NCBI GenBank assembly: GCA_004366215.1
Contig: ML178746.1
Span: forward strand, 1,727-8,973
DNA: 7,247 nt
Source of the DNA: Actinomycetota bacterium
GTDB taxonomy: Bacteria > Actinomycetota > Acidimicrobiia > Acidimicrobiales > Acidimicrobiaceae
Direction: 5' to 3'
The position numbers and the translations under genes are program-made. Shown here piece by piece: positions 1 to 4,601 of the stretch. The notes under the pieces are model-generated. The model had not been told where the DNA came from, did not search any database, and saw only the letters and a list, made by a program, of their open reading frames with translations. Numbering within the stretch: position 1 is the first letter of the stretch; the number at the start of each line of letters is the position of its first letter.

Positions 1-6
1 AGCCCT

Positions 7-38
7 CCGCGACGAGGCGGCGACCCGCCTCGTCGCGG
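7..38 (-). terminator. Strong GC-rich hairpin, probable terminator of the hydratase transcript
   Basis: Positions 7-20 and 25-38 are perfect reverse complements (14 bp), with a 4-base loop (CGAC). The hairpin lies 55 bp beyond the stop codon of the leftward hydratase gene, where a terminator is expected. There is no T-run after either arm, so it is not a classical intrinsic terminator; U-less hairpins of this kind are often proposed as terminators or mRNA-end stabilisers in GC-rich actinobacteria. Because the stem is symmetric it could also serve a rightward gene ending left of the window. The sequence between it and the hydratase stop (39-93) holds only a weaker 6-bp inverted repeat (53-58 with 73-78) and no gene that I can support. 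Confidence 0.55.
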
Positions 39-93
39 CTGTGAGCCCGCGAGGCAGCACCGGCTCGGCCGCGCTGCCACCGCGAGGGCCGGC

Positions 94-861
94 TCAGCCG
101 TCGCGTGCGACGAGCGACACCGAGCCGAGGTGCTCGATGTCGCCACGCCAGGCCCCCGGGCTGAGTGGTACCATCGGGGTCAGCGTCCCGCTCAGCACCC
201 AGCGACCGCCCTCGAGGTGGCCGCGGCGCTCGAGGAGCCACGAGAGCGCGCGCCACGGATCGCCCCGGACGTTCTGCCCGACGCCCGTAGCGACGACGGC
301 GCCCTCGCGGCGTAGCTCACCCCGTGCGGCGCTGAGCGCTCCAGGTGCTGGTGCAGCGCACGGAGCACCGAGGACGTAGCGCCCCGCTCCCGCTCGGTCA
401 GCGACGAGGCTCTCGAGCCGCTTCGGCCAGCCACGAACGCGTGAGTCGGCCACCTCGAGGGCCGGAGCCGCAGCGCCCACCGCCCGGACGAGCTCGCGAG
501 CCGGCTGCGACGCGTCCACGGAACGCTCGAGGAAGAACGCGACCTCGAGCTCGAGCCGCGGCGCGATGAGGTCGTCGAGGTTGCAGGTCCCCCTCTCGTC
601 GATGCGCTCCGACGCGAGGAGTTCCCCGGCGATCGGCTCGGACGCCCCGAACCGTGCGGCGGCCGCGGAGTCGCTCAGGCCGATCTTCCATCCCGCGACC
701 CGCGCACCTGCTGCCGTCGCTCGTTCGACGAGCCGGCGACACACGAGCTCAGCCTCGCTGGCTCGAAGACCAGCGAGGCTCGCCTCCTCGAGCGGGTCTC
801 GCCGCAGGCGCGCGGCCTCGAGGAGGTCGACGACCTGCTCGACGATCGCGTCCTCGGCCAC
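94..861 (-). CDS. 2-keto-4-pentenoate hydratase family protein (MhpD/XylJ/DmpE-like)
   Basis: This encodes a 255-residue protein, close to the usual 260 residues of the hydratase/decarboxylase branch of the fumarylacetoacetate hydrolase superfamily. Characterised members add water to 2-hydroxypenta-2,4-dienoate or decarboxylate 4-oxalocrotonate in meta-cleavage degradation of aromatics, using Mg2+ or Mn2+ in the cytosol. Visible family signatures are GWKIG at 57-61 (with K59), the metal-binding pair E104 and E106 in PRLELEVAF, E136 in ALEVADSR, N197 to P202 before an RALSWL helix, and SGTLT at 224-228 followed by a PG turn and a GLGSV-like strand (LGSVSL). These three glutamates match the metal ligands of E. 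coli MhpD in spacing. The GTG start at 861 is chosen because GGGAGG lies 9 bases upstream; the open frame runs further, but only by reading through the tRNA gene. No other meta-pathway gene is in the window, so the substrate is unknown. A 4-oxalocrotonate decarboxylase or other FAH-family role is possible. Confidence 0.9.
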   Translation of the reverse strand: MAEDAIVEQVVDLLEAARLRRDPLEEASLAGLRASEAELVCRRLVERATAAGARVAGWKIGLSDSAAAARFGASEPIAGELLASERIDERGTCNLDDLIAPRLELEVAFFLERSVDASQPARELVRAVGAAAPALEVADSRVRGWPKRLESLVADRAGAGRYVLGAPCAAPAPGALSAARGELRREGAVVATGVGQNVRGDPWRALSWLLERRGHLEGGRWVLSGTLTPMVPLSPGAWRGDIEHLGSVSLVARDG

Positions 862-870
862 AGCAGCACG

Positions 871-876
871 CCTCCC
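871..876 (-). promoter_or_regulatory. Ribosome binding site that sets the hydratase start
   Basis: The minus strand reads GGGAGG here, 9 bases before the GTG at 861. It is the only good Shine-Dalgarno match between the tRNA 3' end and the first conserved residues of the hydratase, so it decides the GTG start over read-through starts inside or upstream of the tRNA. Confidence 0.7.
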
Positions 877-888
877 ACGCCGCTCGCG

Positions 889-960
889 TGCCCCCGGCAG
901 GATTCGAACCTGCGCACATGGTTTAGGAAACCACTGCTCTATCCCCTGAGCTACGGGGGC
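889..960 (-). tRNA. tRNA-Arg (anticodon CCT)
   Basis: The minus strand folds into a complete cloverleaf. The 7-bp acceptor stem is GCCCCCG/CGGGGGC, and the D arm is GCTC/GAGC with loop AGGGGATA. The anticodon stem GTGGT/ACCAT includes one G-U pair, and the loop TTCCTAA gives anticodon CCT. The variable loop is 4 bases (GTGC), and the T arm is GCAGG/CCTGC with loop TTCGAAT. The discriminator base is A (889). The CCA end is not encoded (CGC follows), so it must be added by nucleotidyltransferase. It decodes AGG, a minor arginine codon in GC-rich genomes; xseA in this window uses AGG five times. The 3' end is 27 bases before the GTG of the hydratase on the same strand, so the two may share a transcript from which the tRNA is processed. 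Confidence 0.97.
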
Positions 961-1063
961 GACCTCGCTCATGGTAGCGCACCGTCGGGTGTGCGACGAC
1001 GGACGGGAATAGCGCTGGCTCGTCGCCGCTTGACTAAGTGGCACGGCAGCGATGGAGGTAGCG
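961..1063. promoter_or_regulatory. Divergent promoter region between tRNA-Arg and the sigma factor gene
   Basis: This is the only sizeable non-coding stretch between divergent transcription units. On the minus strand TACCAT (976 down to 971) ends 10 bases before the tRNA and fits a TAnnnT -10 box that would give a leader of a few bases; no convincing -35 lies 17-18 bases upstream of it. On the plus strand TTGACT occurs at 1030-1035, but no -10 box follows at a usable distance before the start codon. GGAAT at 1006-1010 resembles the -35 of some ECF promoters, without a clear partner. The region surely drives transcription both ways, but the individual boxes are weak guesses. Confidence 0.4.
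1054..1059 (+). promoter_or_regulatory. Ribosome binding site that sets the sigma factor start
   Basis: GGAGGT lies directly over the G of a first in-frame ATG at 1052 and 4 bases before a second in-frame ATG at 1064. A ribosome bound here would start at 1064, so the ATG at 1052 is rejected although it gives a longer frame. Confidence 0.75.
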
Positions 1064-1564
1064 ATGGCACGACTCCCTACCGAGCCGCACGCGCGACGCC
1101 TGCGCGAGCTCACCCCGGTGCTCAAGGCCCGGCTCGCTCGACTCGTGCCTCGGGTCGCGGTCGACGACCTCGTCCAAGACGCGCTCGCCGCTGCCGTCGC
1201 TCACAACGTCCCCCTCGACGAGGAGGAGCGGCTACTCGGCTGGCTCACCGTCGTGGCGCGTCGTCGCGCCATCGACTGGCTACGACGCAACCGTCGGCCC
1301 GTTGACCCTCGGCTCGTGCCGCTACCAGAGGACGCTCGTGACCACGCCCCGCACGTCGTCGACCGCATCGTGCTCGAGGCCGCCCTCGCCCTCCTGCCCG
1401 AGGCACACCGGCGCGTCGTCGTCGACGTCTGCGTTCGCGGCCAGACGACGGCCGAGGTCGCCGACGCGCTCGGCGTCCCCGTCGGTACGGTACGCTCTCG
1501 CTTGCACTACGGCCTCGCCACACTCCGCTCGCTCATCGACGCTGACCATGCCACCTCCAGATGA
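1064..1564 (+). CDS. ECF-type RNA polymerase sigma factor (sigma-70 family)
   Basis: This encodes a 166-residue protein with the two-domain layout of extracytoplasmic-function sigma factors, which direct RNA polymerase to stress or envelope regulons. Region 2 covers about residues 17-79: the core-binding helix with VDDLVQDAL (33-41) and the promoter-melting and -10-binding part WLTVVARRRAIDWLRRNRR (60-78). A short linker follows, then region 4 (about 104-158), with ALALLPEAHRRVV leading into the helix-turn-helix TTAEVADALGVPVGTVRSRL that contacts the -35 element. There is no additional C-terminal domain. The stop codon overlaps the next gene by 17 bp, and that gene encodes a membrane anti-sigma factor, the normal arrangement for a sigma/anti-sigma pair; autoregulation is likely but not shown. 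The exact ECF group and the inducing signal cannot be told from the sequence. Confidence 0.93.
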   Translation: MARLPTEPHARRLRELTPVLKARLARLVPRVAVDDLVQDALAAAVAHNVPLDEEERLLGWLTVVARRRAIDWLRRNRRPVDPRLVPLPEDARDHAPHVVDRIVLEAALALLPEAHRRVVVDVCVRGQTTAEVADALGVPVGTVRSRLHYGLATLRSLIDADHATSR

Positions 1565-2171
1565 GATCTGCCGGCTCGAAGCGGCCTACCTCCTCGGCGA
1601 GCTCGACCCCGAGCTGAGCGCCGCCTTCGAGGCGCACCTCGCGACCTGCGCCCCGTGCCCGGACTCGCTCGCCCCAACCCTCTCACTCATCGCAGACCTC
1701 GCAGCGCTGCAGCCGTCGAAGCGCCCGACGCCGCCGCGACGACGAGGCGCTCGCACGAGCCGCGGAGCCCTCGCGGTCCTCGCGAGCCTGCTCGTCGGCG
1801 TCGTCCTCGGCCTTGCGAGCTCACGACTCCTCCTCGCTCGCGCGACGCCTCCGCGCCCCGCGATGGTCCTCGGGCTGCGAGGAGACCACCTGCGCGGAGA
1901 GCTCGTCGTCTACCGTCGAGCGTGGGGATCGGCGATCGACCTGAGCGCCGCTGGCCTCCCGTCGCACGGGACCATGCGCCTCGTCGTCACCGCTGCCGAC
2001 GGCTCGACCGCGCTGACGAGCTGGCGTGCCACCACCTCCCCGCAGATCTCGCTCGAGACCGCGACGCCGTTCGCGCCAGGCGACATCGTCGCGACGACGA
2101 TCGAGCTCGAGAGCTCCCACGGCCGGCCGGTGTGGAGCTGGCACCGCCTCGGCGCGCGCCCTCGTTCTTAA
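1548..2171 (+). CDS. Membrane-bound anti-sigma factor with zinc-site N-terminus and RskA-like C-terminal domain
   Basis: This encodes a 207-residue, single-pass membrane protein. Residues 1-50 form a zinc-associated anti-sigma (ZAS) domain with the H-x3-C-x2-C motif at H30, C34 and C37; C8 sits where the fourth ligand is found in ChrR/RsrA-like proteins. A basic stretch (about 61-72, PPRRRGARTSR) precedes one hydrophobic helix at about 73-92, so the N-terminus should be cytosolic and hold the sigma factor. Residues 100-207 form a probable beta-rich extracytoplasmic domain with a pattern like the RskA C-terminal domain (LSAAGLPSHGTMRLVV, then a late IELESSHGRP segment). The ATG at 1548 is the first usable start in frame and lies inside the sigma gene, so the two are translationally coupled. 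The presumed role is to sequester the partner sigma factor until a signal triggers release, by redox change at the zinc site or by regulated proteolysis. The second half is poorly conserved. Confidence 0.9.
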   Translation: MPPPDEICRLEAAYLLGELDPELSAAFEAHLATCAPCPDSLAPTLSLIADLAALQPSKRPTPPRRRGARTSRGALAVLASLLVGVVLGLASSRLLLARATPPRPAMVLGLRGDHLRGELVVYRRAWGSAIDLSAAGLPSHGTMRLVVTAADGSTALTSWRATTSPQISLETATPFAPGDIVATTIELESSHGRPVWSWHRLGARPRS

Positions 2172-2180
2172 ACCATCGCT

Positions 2181-2204
2181 GTGGGTACCCCCGAGGGCTC
2201 CCAC
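2181..2204 (+). terminator. Imperfect hairpin after the anti-sigma gene, possible terminator
   Basis: GTGGG (2181-2185) pairs with CCCAC (2200-2204) and encloses CCC/GGG (2189-2191 with 2195-2197). The hairpin starts 10 bases after the anti-sigma stop. It is interrupted by an internal loop and is not followed by a T-run, so it is only a weak candidate for ending the sigma/anti-sigma transcript. Confidence 0.3.
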
Positions 2205-2211
2205 CCTCAGC

Positions 2212-2217
2212 TACACT
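2212..2217 (+). promoter_or_regulatory. Possible -10 box upstream of the SixA-like gene
   Basis: TACACT fits the TAnnnT -10 pattern and lies 47 bases before the GTG of the phosphatase gene, in the only non-coding gap (2172-2263) ahead of the phosphatase/xseA/xseB cluster. No good -35 hexamer is visible 16-18 bases upstream, so this is tentative. Confidence 0.3.
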
Positions 2218-2263
2218 CGAGCGTCACAGTCACCCAGAGTCGGCCGCGACAAGGGAGGCCTGC

Positions 2264-2767
2264 GTGCTCGTCGTCGTTCGACATGCCCATGCCGTCGCCA
2301 GCACGCCGGGGGGCGACGACCTCGAGCGCGAGCTCAGCCCCCGAGGCGCCCAGACCGCGCTCGCCCTGCGTCGTGACCTCCTCGCCTACCACCCCGAGCA
2401 CCTCCTCTCGAGCCCAGCTCGACGTTGTCGCGAGACGCTCGAGCCGCTCGCCCAGGCGCTCGGCCGCCCGCTCACCCTCGACGAGGGCCTCGGGCCACGC
2501 GCCACCGACGAGCAGCTCGCGCTCGTGCTCGCCTACGTCTGCGGCCTCGAGGGCAGCGTCGTCGCCGCGACCCACGCCCCGCAGCTCGAGCGGCTCGTGG
2601 CCACCCTCCTCGGCGAGCACGGCATCACGATCGACCCGCACGCGCTGCACCTCCCTCCCGGAGGATACGTGACGGTCGCGTTCTCCGAGGACCTGCGCCC
2701 TGCTCGCATCGAGCGGGTGCGTGCCGTGCCTGGGCCGAGCGCCGAGGGGGTCGTCCTCGTTGGCTGA
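2264..2767 (+). CDS. sixA: SixA-like phosphohistidine phosphatase (histidine phosphatase superfamily)
   Basis: This encodes a 167-residue protein of the length of E. coli SixA (about 160), which removes phosphate from histidine in phosphorelay or PTS proteins. The N-terminal strand runs straight into the RH motif of the superfamily (VVVRHAHA, R6 and H7), where H7 would be the phosphorylated nucleophile. Other family marks are LSPRG (24-28), SSPARRCRETL (49-59) carrying the second catalytic arginine (R53 or R54), and the second catalytic histidine in ATHAPQLERLV (H104). There is no signal peptide, so it should be cytosolic. GTG 2264 is chosen because GGGAGG ends 5 bases upstream and the next codons already form the catalytic strand. 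The gene ends 16 bp before the ATG of xseA, or overlaps its alternative TTG start, suggesting one transcript. The true substrate is unknown; small-molecule phosphatases of the same fold look alike, so the sixA symbol is by similarity only. Confidence 0.85.
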   Translation: MLVVVRHAHAVASTPGGDDLERELSPRGAQTALALRRDLLAYHPEHLLSSPARRCRETLEPLAQALGRPLTLDEGLGPRATDEQLALVLAYVCGLEGSVVAATHAPQLERLVATLLGEHGITIDPHALHLPPGGYVTVAFSEDLRPARIERVRAVPGPSAEGVVLVG

Positions 2768-2783
2768 GTCGCTCAGCGGAGCC

Positions 2784-4322
2784 ATGAGCGTCCGAGAAGT
2801 GCTCGAGCGCACCCGCCGCCAGCTCCACGACCTCGGGGTGCTCAGCGTCCGCGCTCTTGTGAGCCAGCCTCACGAGGTCAACGGGCACGTGTTCTTCACC
2901 CTCCTCGACGACGAGCACGGGATGTACCGGCTCCAGGCGGTGCTGTGGCGGTCTCGTCGGGCCAGCGTCGCACGCGCCCTCGAGGCGGCCGGGCTCGCCG
3001 GCTTTGGCGACGGTGCGCTCGTCGTCGTCCGGGGTCGCCTGAGCGTCCTCGAGCGCCAAGGTGCCGTCGTCTTCGACGTCACGAGCGCCGACGTCGAAGC
3101 GATCCTCGGGGCACGCGCGCTGCGCCGAGCCAACGCGGTTCGTACGCTCGAGGCCGAGGGCCTCCTCACGCGCAACCGCGCCCTCCCCCTGCCGCTCGTG
3201 CCACTCGACGTCGCGCTCGTGACCTCCGCAGCGGGCGTGGTCCAAGACGACGTGCGCAGTGAGCTCGCGCGTTCGGGCTTCGCGTTCCGCACGCGCCTGT
3301 TCCACGCCGCCGTGACGGGCGCTGACGCGCGCCGGTCGCTCCGCGCAGCGCTCGCGAGGGCGATCCGTGCCCACCCAGACGTCGTCATCCTCGCGCGCGG
3401 CGGTGGCGCCGCCGACGAGCTCGCTGCCTTCGACGACCTCGAGCTCGCGCGGCTCATCGCGACGAGCCCGGTCTGTGTCTGGACCGCGATCGGCCACGCT
3501 GTCGACCAACCGCTCGTCTGCTTCGTCGCTCACCGGAGCTTCGACGTCCCGCACGCGGCTGCTCACACCCTCGTCGAGCTCGTCACGAGCTTCACCACCG
3601 ACCTTCGAACCACCGTCGACGGCACAGAGCGCGCGTGCCGAGCTCGGCTCGTCGCCACAGAGCGCGCGAGCCGCGACCTGAGGCGCTCCCTCGCGACGGC
3701 GAGCCGCCGACGCCTCGACGCGCTGAGCCGCGAGCGCGCGGACCTCGCCCTCATCTCCGCTAGGGCGGCAGCCCGCACGAACGAGCAGCGCGCAGCGCTG
3801 CAGAGGGCCGAGCGCGTCGTGCGCGCGGCTCACGCGCTCGCGGCCTTCTCGCGAGCTACGCTCCCGAGCGAGCTCTCGCTCGCACGAAGCGCCGTTCGCC
3901 AGCGCGCGGGGGCCTCCGACGCCGTGGCGGCGCTTGGGCACGCCCTCACGCGCCTCGTCGAGCGCGACCTCAGGCGCCGTCGCACCGGGGTCGACGATCG
4001 ATCCCTCGTGCGCTCGGCGACGGCACAGCTCGACCACGCGGCGTCCTCGCTCGCGCTCGTACGCTCTGAGCTGCGACGAGCCGGCCACGAGGCGCTCCAG
4101 CGCGCCTGGCGCTCCGCCCACGACCTGCGTCGACCGCTCGCCAGCATCGTCGAGCCTCTCGACGCCGGCTTTGCCATCCTCACCGATCGTGAGGGTACGT
4201 GGCTGCGCACCGCGCTCGCGGTGCGCCGTGCCGGCGCAGTGGACGCCCACCTCATCGACGGGGACGTCGCGCTCGTCGCGACGACACGAGAGCGCACCAG
4301 AGGAGGAGCCGGTGACACCTGA
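2784..4322 (+). CDS. xseA: Exodeoxyribonuclease VII large subunit
   Basis: This encodes a 512-residue catalytic subunit of exonuclease VII, which degrades single-stranded DNA from both ends to oligonucleotides in a complex with several XseB copies. Residues 1-105 form the N-terminal OB fold (MSVREVLERT start, then VNGHVFFTLLDDE and LQAVLWRSRR). Residues about 140-265 form the nuclease core, with VTSAAGVVQDDV, RGGG (205-208) and GHAVD (237-241). D155, R205, H238 and D241 are present and fall where I recall the essential E. coli residues. Residues 265-450 are an alanine/arginine-rich, strongly helical stretch, the expected coiled-coil arm that binds XseB. The C-terminus (PLDAGFAIL to IDGDVALVA) matches the terminal beta domain. 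It is longer than the 456 residues of E. coli XseA, mainly in the helical arm. Usual motifs PTPSAAAE and RGY are changed (VPHAAAH, AGF). ATG 2784 fits homologues; TTG 2760, overlapping the phosphatase stop and preceded by GAGGGGG, is a real alternative. Confidence 0.9.
   Translation: MSVREVLERTRRQLHDLGVLSVRALVSQPHEVNGHVFFTLLDDEHGMYRLQAVLWRSRRASVARALEAAGLAGFGDGALVVVRGRLSVLERQGAVVFDVTSADVEAILGARALRRANAVRTLEAEGLLTRNRALPLPLVPLDVALVTSAAGVVQDDVRSELARSGFAFRTRLFHAAVTGADARRSLRAALARAIRAHPDVVILARGGGAADELAAFDDLELARLIATSPVCVWTAIGHAVDQPLVCFVAHRSFDVPHAAAHTLVELVTSFTTDLRTTVDGTERACRARLVATERASRDLRRSLATASRRRLDALSRERADLALISARAAARTNEQRAALQRAERVVRAAHALAAFSRATLPSELSLARSAVRQRAGASDAVAALGHALTRLVERDLRRRRTGVDDRSLVRSATAQLDHAASSLALVRSELRRAGHEALQRAWRSAHDLRRPLASIVEPLDAGFAILTDREGTWLRTALAVRRAGAVDAHLIDGDVALVATTRERTRGGAGDT
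4301..4306 (+). promoter_or_regulatory. Ribosome binding site of xseB inside xseA
   Basis: A perfect AGGAGG lies within the last codons of xseA, 5 bases before the GTG at 4312. It fixes the GTG start and shows that xseB is translated from the xseA message. Confidence 0.8.
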
Positions 4323-4590
4323 GCCCGCTGACGACGAGGCCGGCCTCGCGCGCCACTTTCTCGAGCTCGACGACGAGGCGTTCTCGAGCGAGCTCGCACG
4401 GTCGACCTTCGAGGTCCTCAGCGCAACCGCTCGCGGGATCGCTCAGCTCGTCGACGACGGCGCGGTCGGGCTCGACGCGCTCGCGCGCACGGTTCGACGT
4501 GCCCGCAGCATCCTCGCCGAGTGCGACCGGCGCATCCGAGCCGTCGAGGCTGAGCTCACGAGCGACGTCGACGACGAAGAGCCGTTCTAG
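4312..4590 (+). CDS. xseB: Exodeoxyribonuclease VII small subunit
   Basis: This encodes a 92-residue, highly acidic protein. It has the XseB pattern of two helices: FEVLSATARGIAQLVDDGAVGLD (helix 1 plus the G-x-x-L turn), then ALARTVRRARSILAECDRRIRAVEAEL (helix 2 with the usual R/K-x-x-x-L-x-x-C-x-x-x-I/L-x-x-x-E). XseB has no nuclease activity of its own; several copies coat the helical arm of XseA and make exonuclease VII active. Charged tails of about 25 residues before and 10 after the helices make it slightly longer than the usual 80 residues. Its GTG overlaps the last 11 bp of xseA and has an ideal ribosome binding site. Sequence identity to the family is low, so the call rests on the pattern, the size and the position behind xseA. 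It ends 6 bp from the convergent aminotransferase gene. Confidence 0.87.
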   Translation: MTPEPADDEAGLARHFLELDDEAFSSELARSTFEVLSATARGIAQLVDDGAVGLDALARTVRRARSILAECDRRIRAVEAELTSDVDDEEPF

Positions 4591-4601
4591 CTCTCGCTAG
4601 A
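4586..4601. repeat. Perfect inverted repeat carrying both convergent stop codons
   Basis: TCTAGC (4586-4591) and GCTAGA (4596-4601) are exact reverse complements around a 4-base centre. The TAG of xseB (4588-4590) lies in the left arm and the TAG of the aminotransferase (4597-4599, minus strand) in the right arm. The 6-bp stem is short and has no T-run; it is the only candidate structure for transcript ends here, because there are only 6 bp between the genes. Confidence 0.5.

Noticed and set aside
566..949. Rightward frame ending in a PGRIRTCA-type peptide
   Set aside because: That peptide is the typical antisense translation of a tRNA T-arm; the rest is the shadow of the hydratase gene.
1030..1035. 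TTGACT as a -35 box for the sigma factor gene
   Set aside because: The expected -10 position falls on the ribosome binding site and start codon and has no TAnnnT match.
862..1125. N-terminal extension of the hydratase frame giving a 343-residue protein
   Set aside because: The extension is the translation of the tRNA-Arg gene (the well-known VAQGIEQWFPKP-type artefact) and of its upstream region. Homology to the hydratase family begins only after GTG 861.
1302..1547. Upstream extension of the anti-sigma frame through the sigma gene
   Set aside because: The upstream residues are a serine/arginine-rich out-of-frame reading of the sigma factor; the ZAS domain starts after ATG 1548.
2183..2190. 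Palindrome GGGTACCC as an operator
   Set aside because: An 8-bp palindrome is expected by chance at this composition, and there is no second copy nearby.
1655..2263. Upstream extension of the phosphatase frame to a 370-residue protein
   Set aside because: The extra residues are the shadow of the anti-sigma gene. GTG 2264 has a proper ribosome binding site and begins at the catalytic strand.
2207..2812. 201-codon leftward frame antisense to the phosphatase gene
   Set aside because: It is the mirror of the SixA-like coding frame in GC-rich DNA, with no domain or ribosome binding site that I can support.
2625..4250. Long 541-codon leftward frame antisense to xseA
   Set aside because: Long open antisense frames are expected opposite GC-rich genes. 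The product is low-complexity, rich in E, R, A and D, without any domain, and its start would lie inside xseA.
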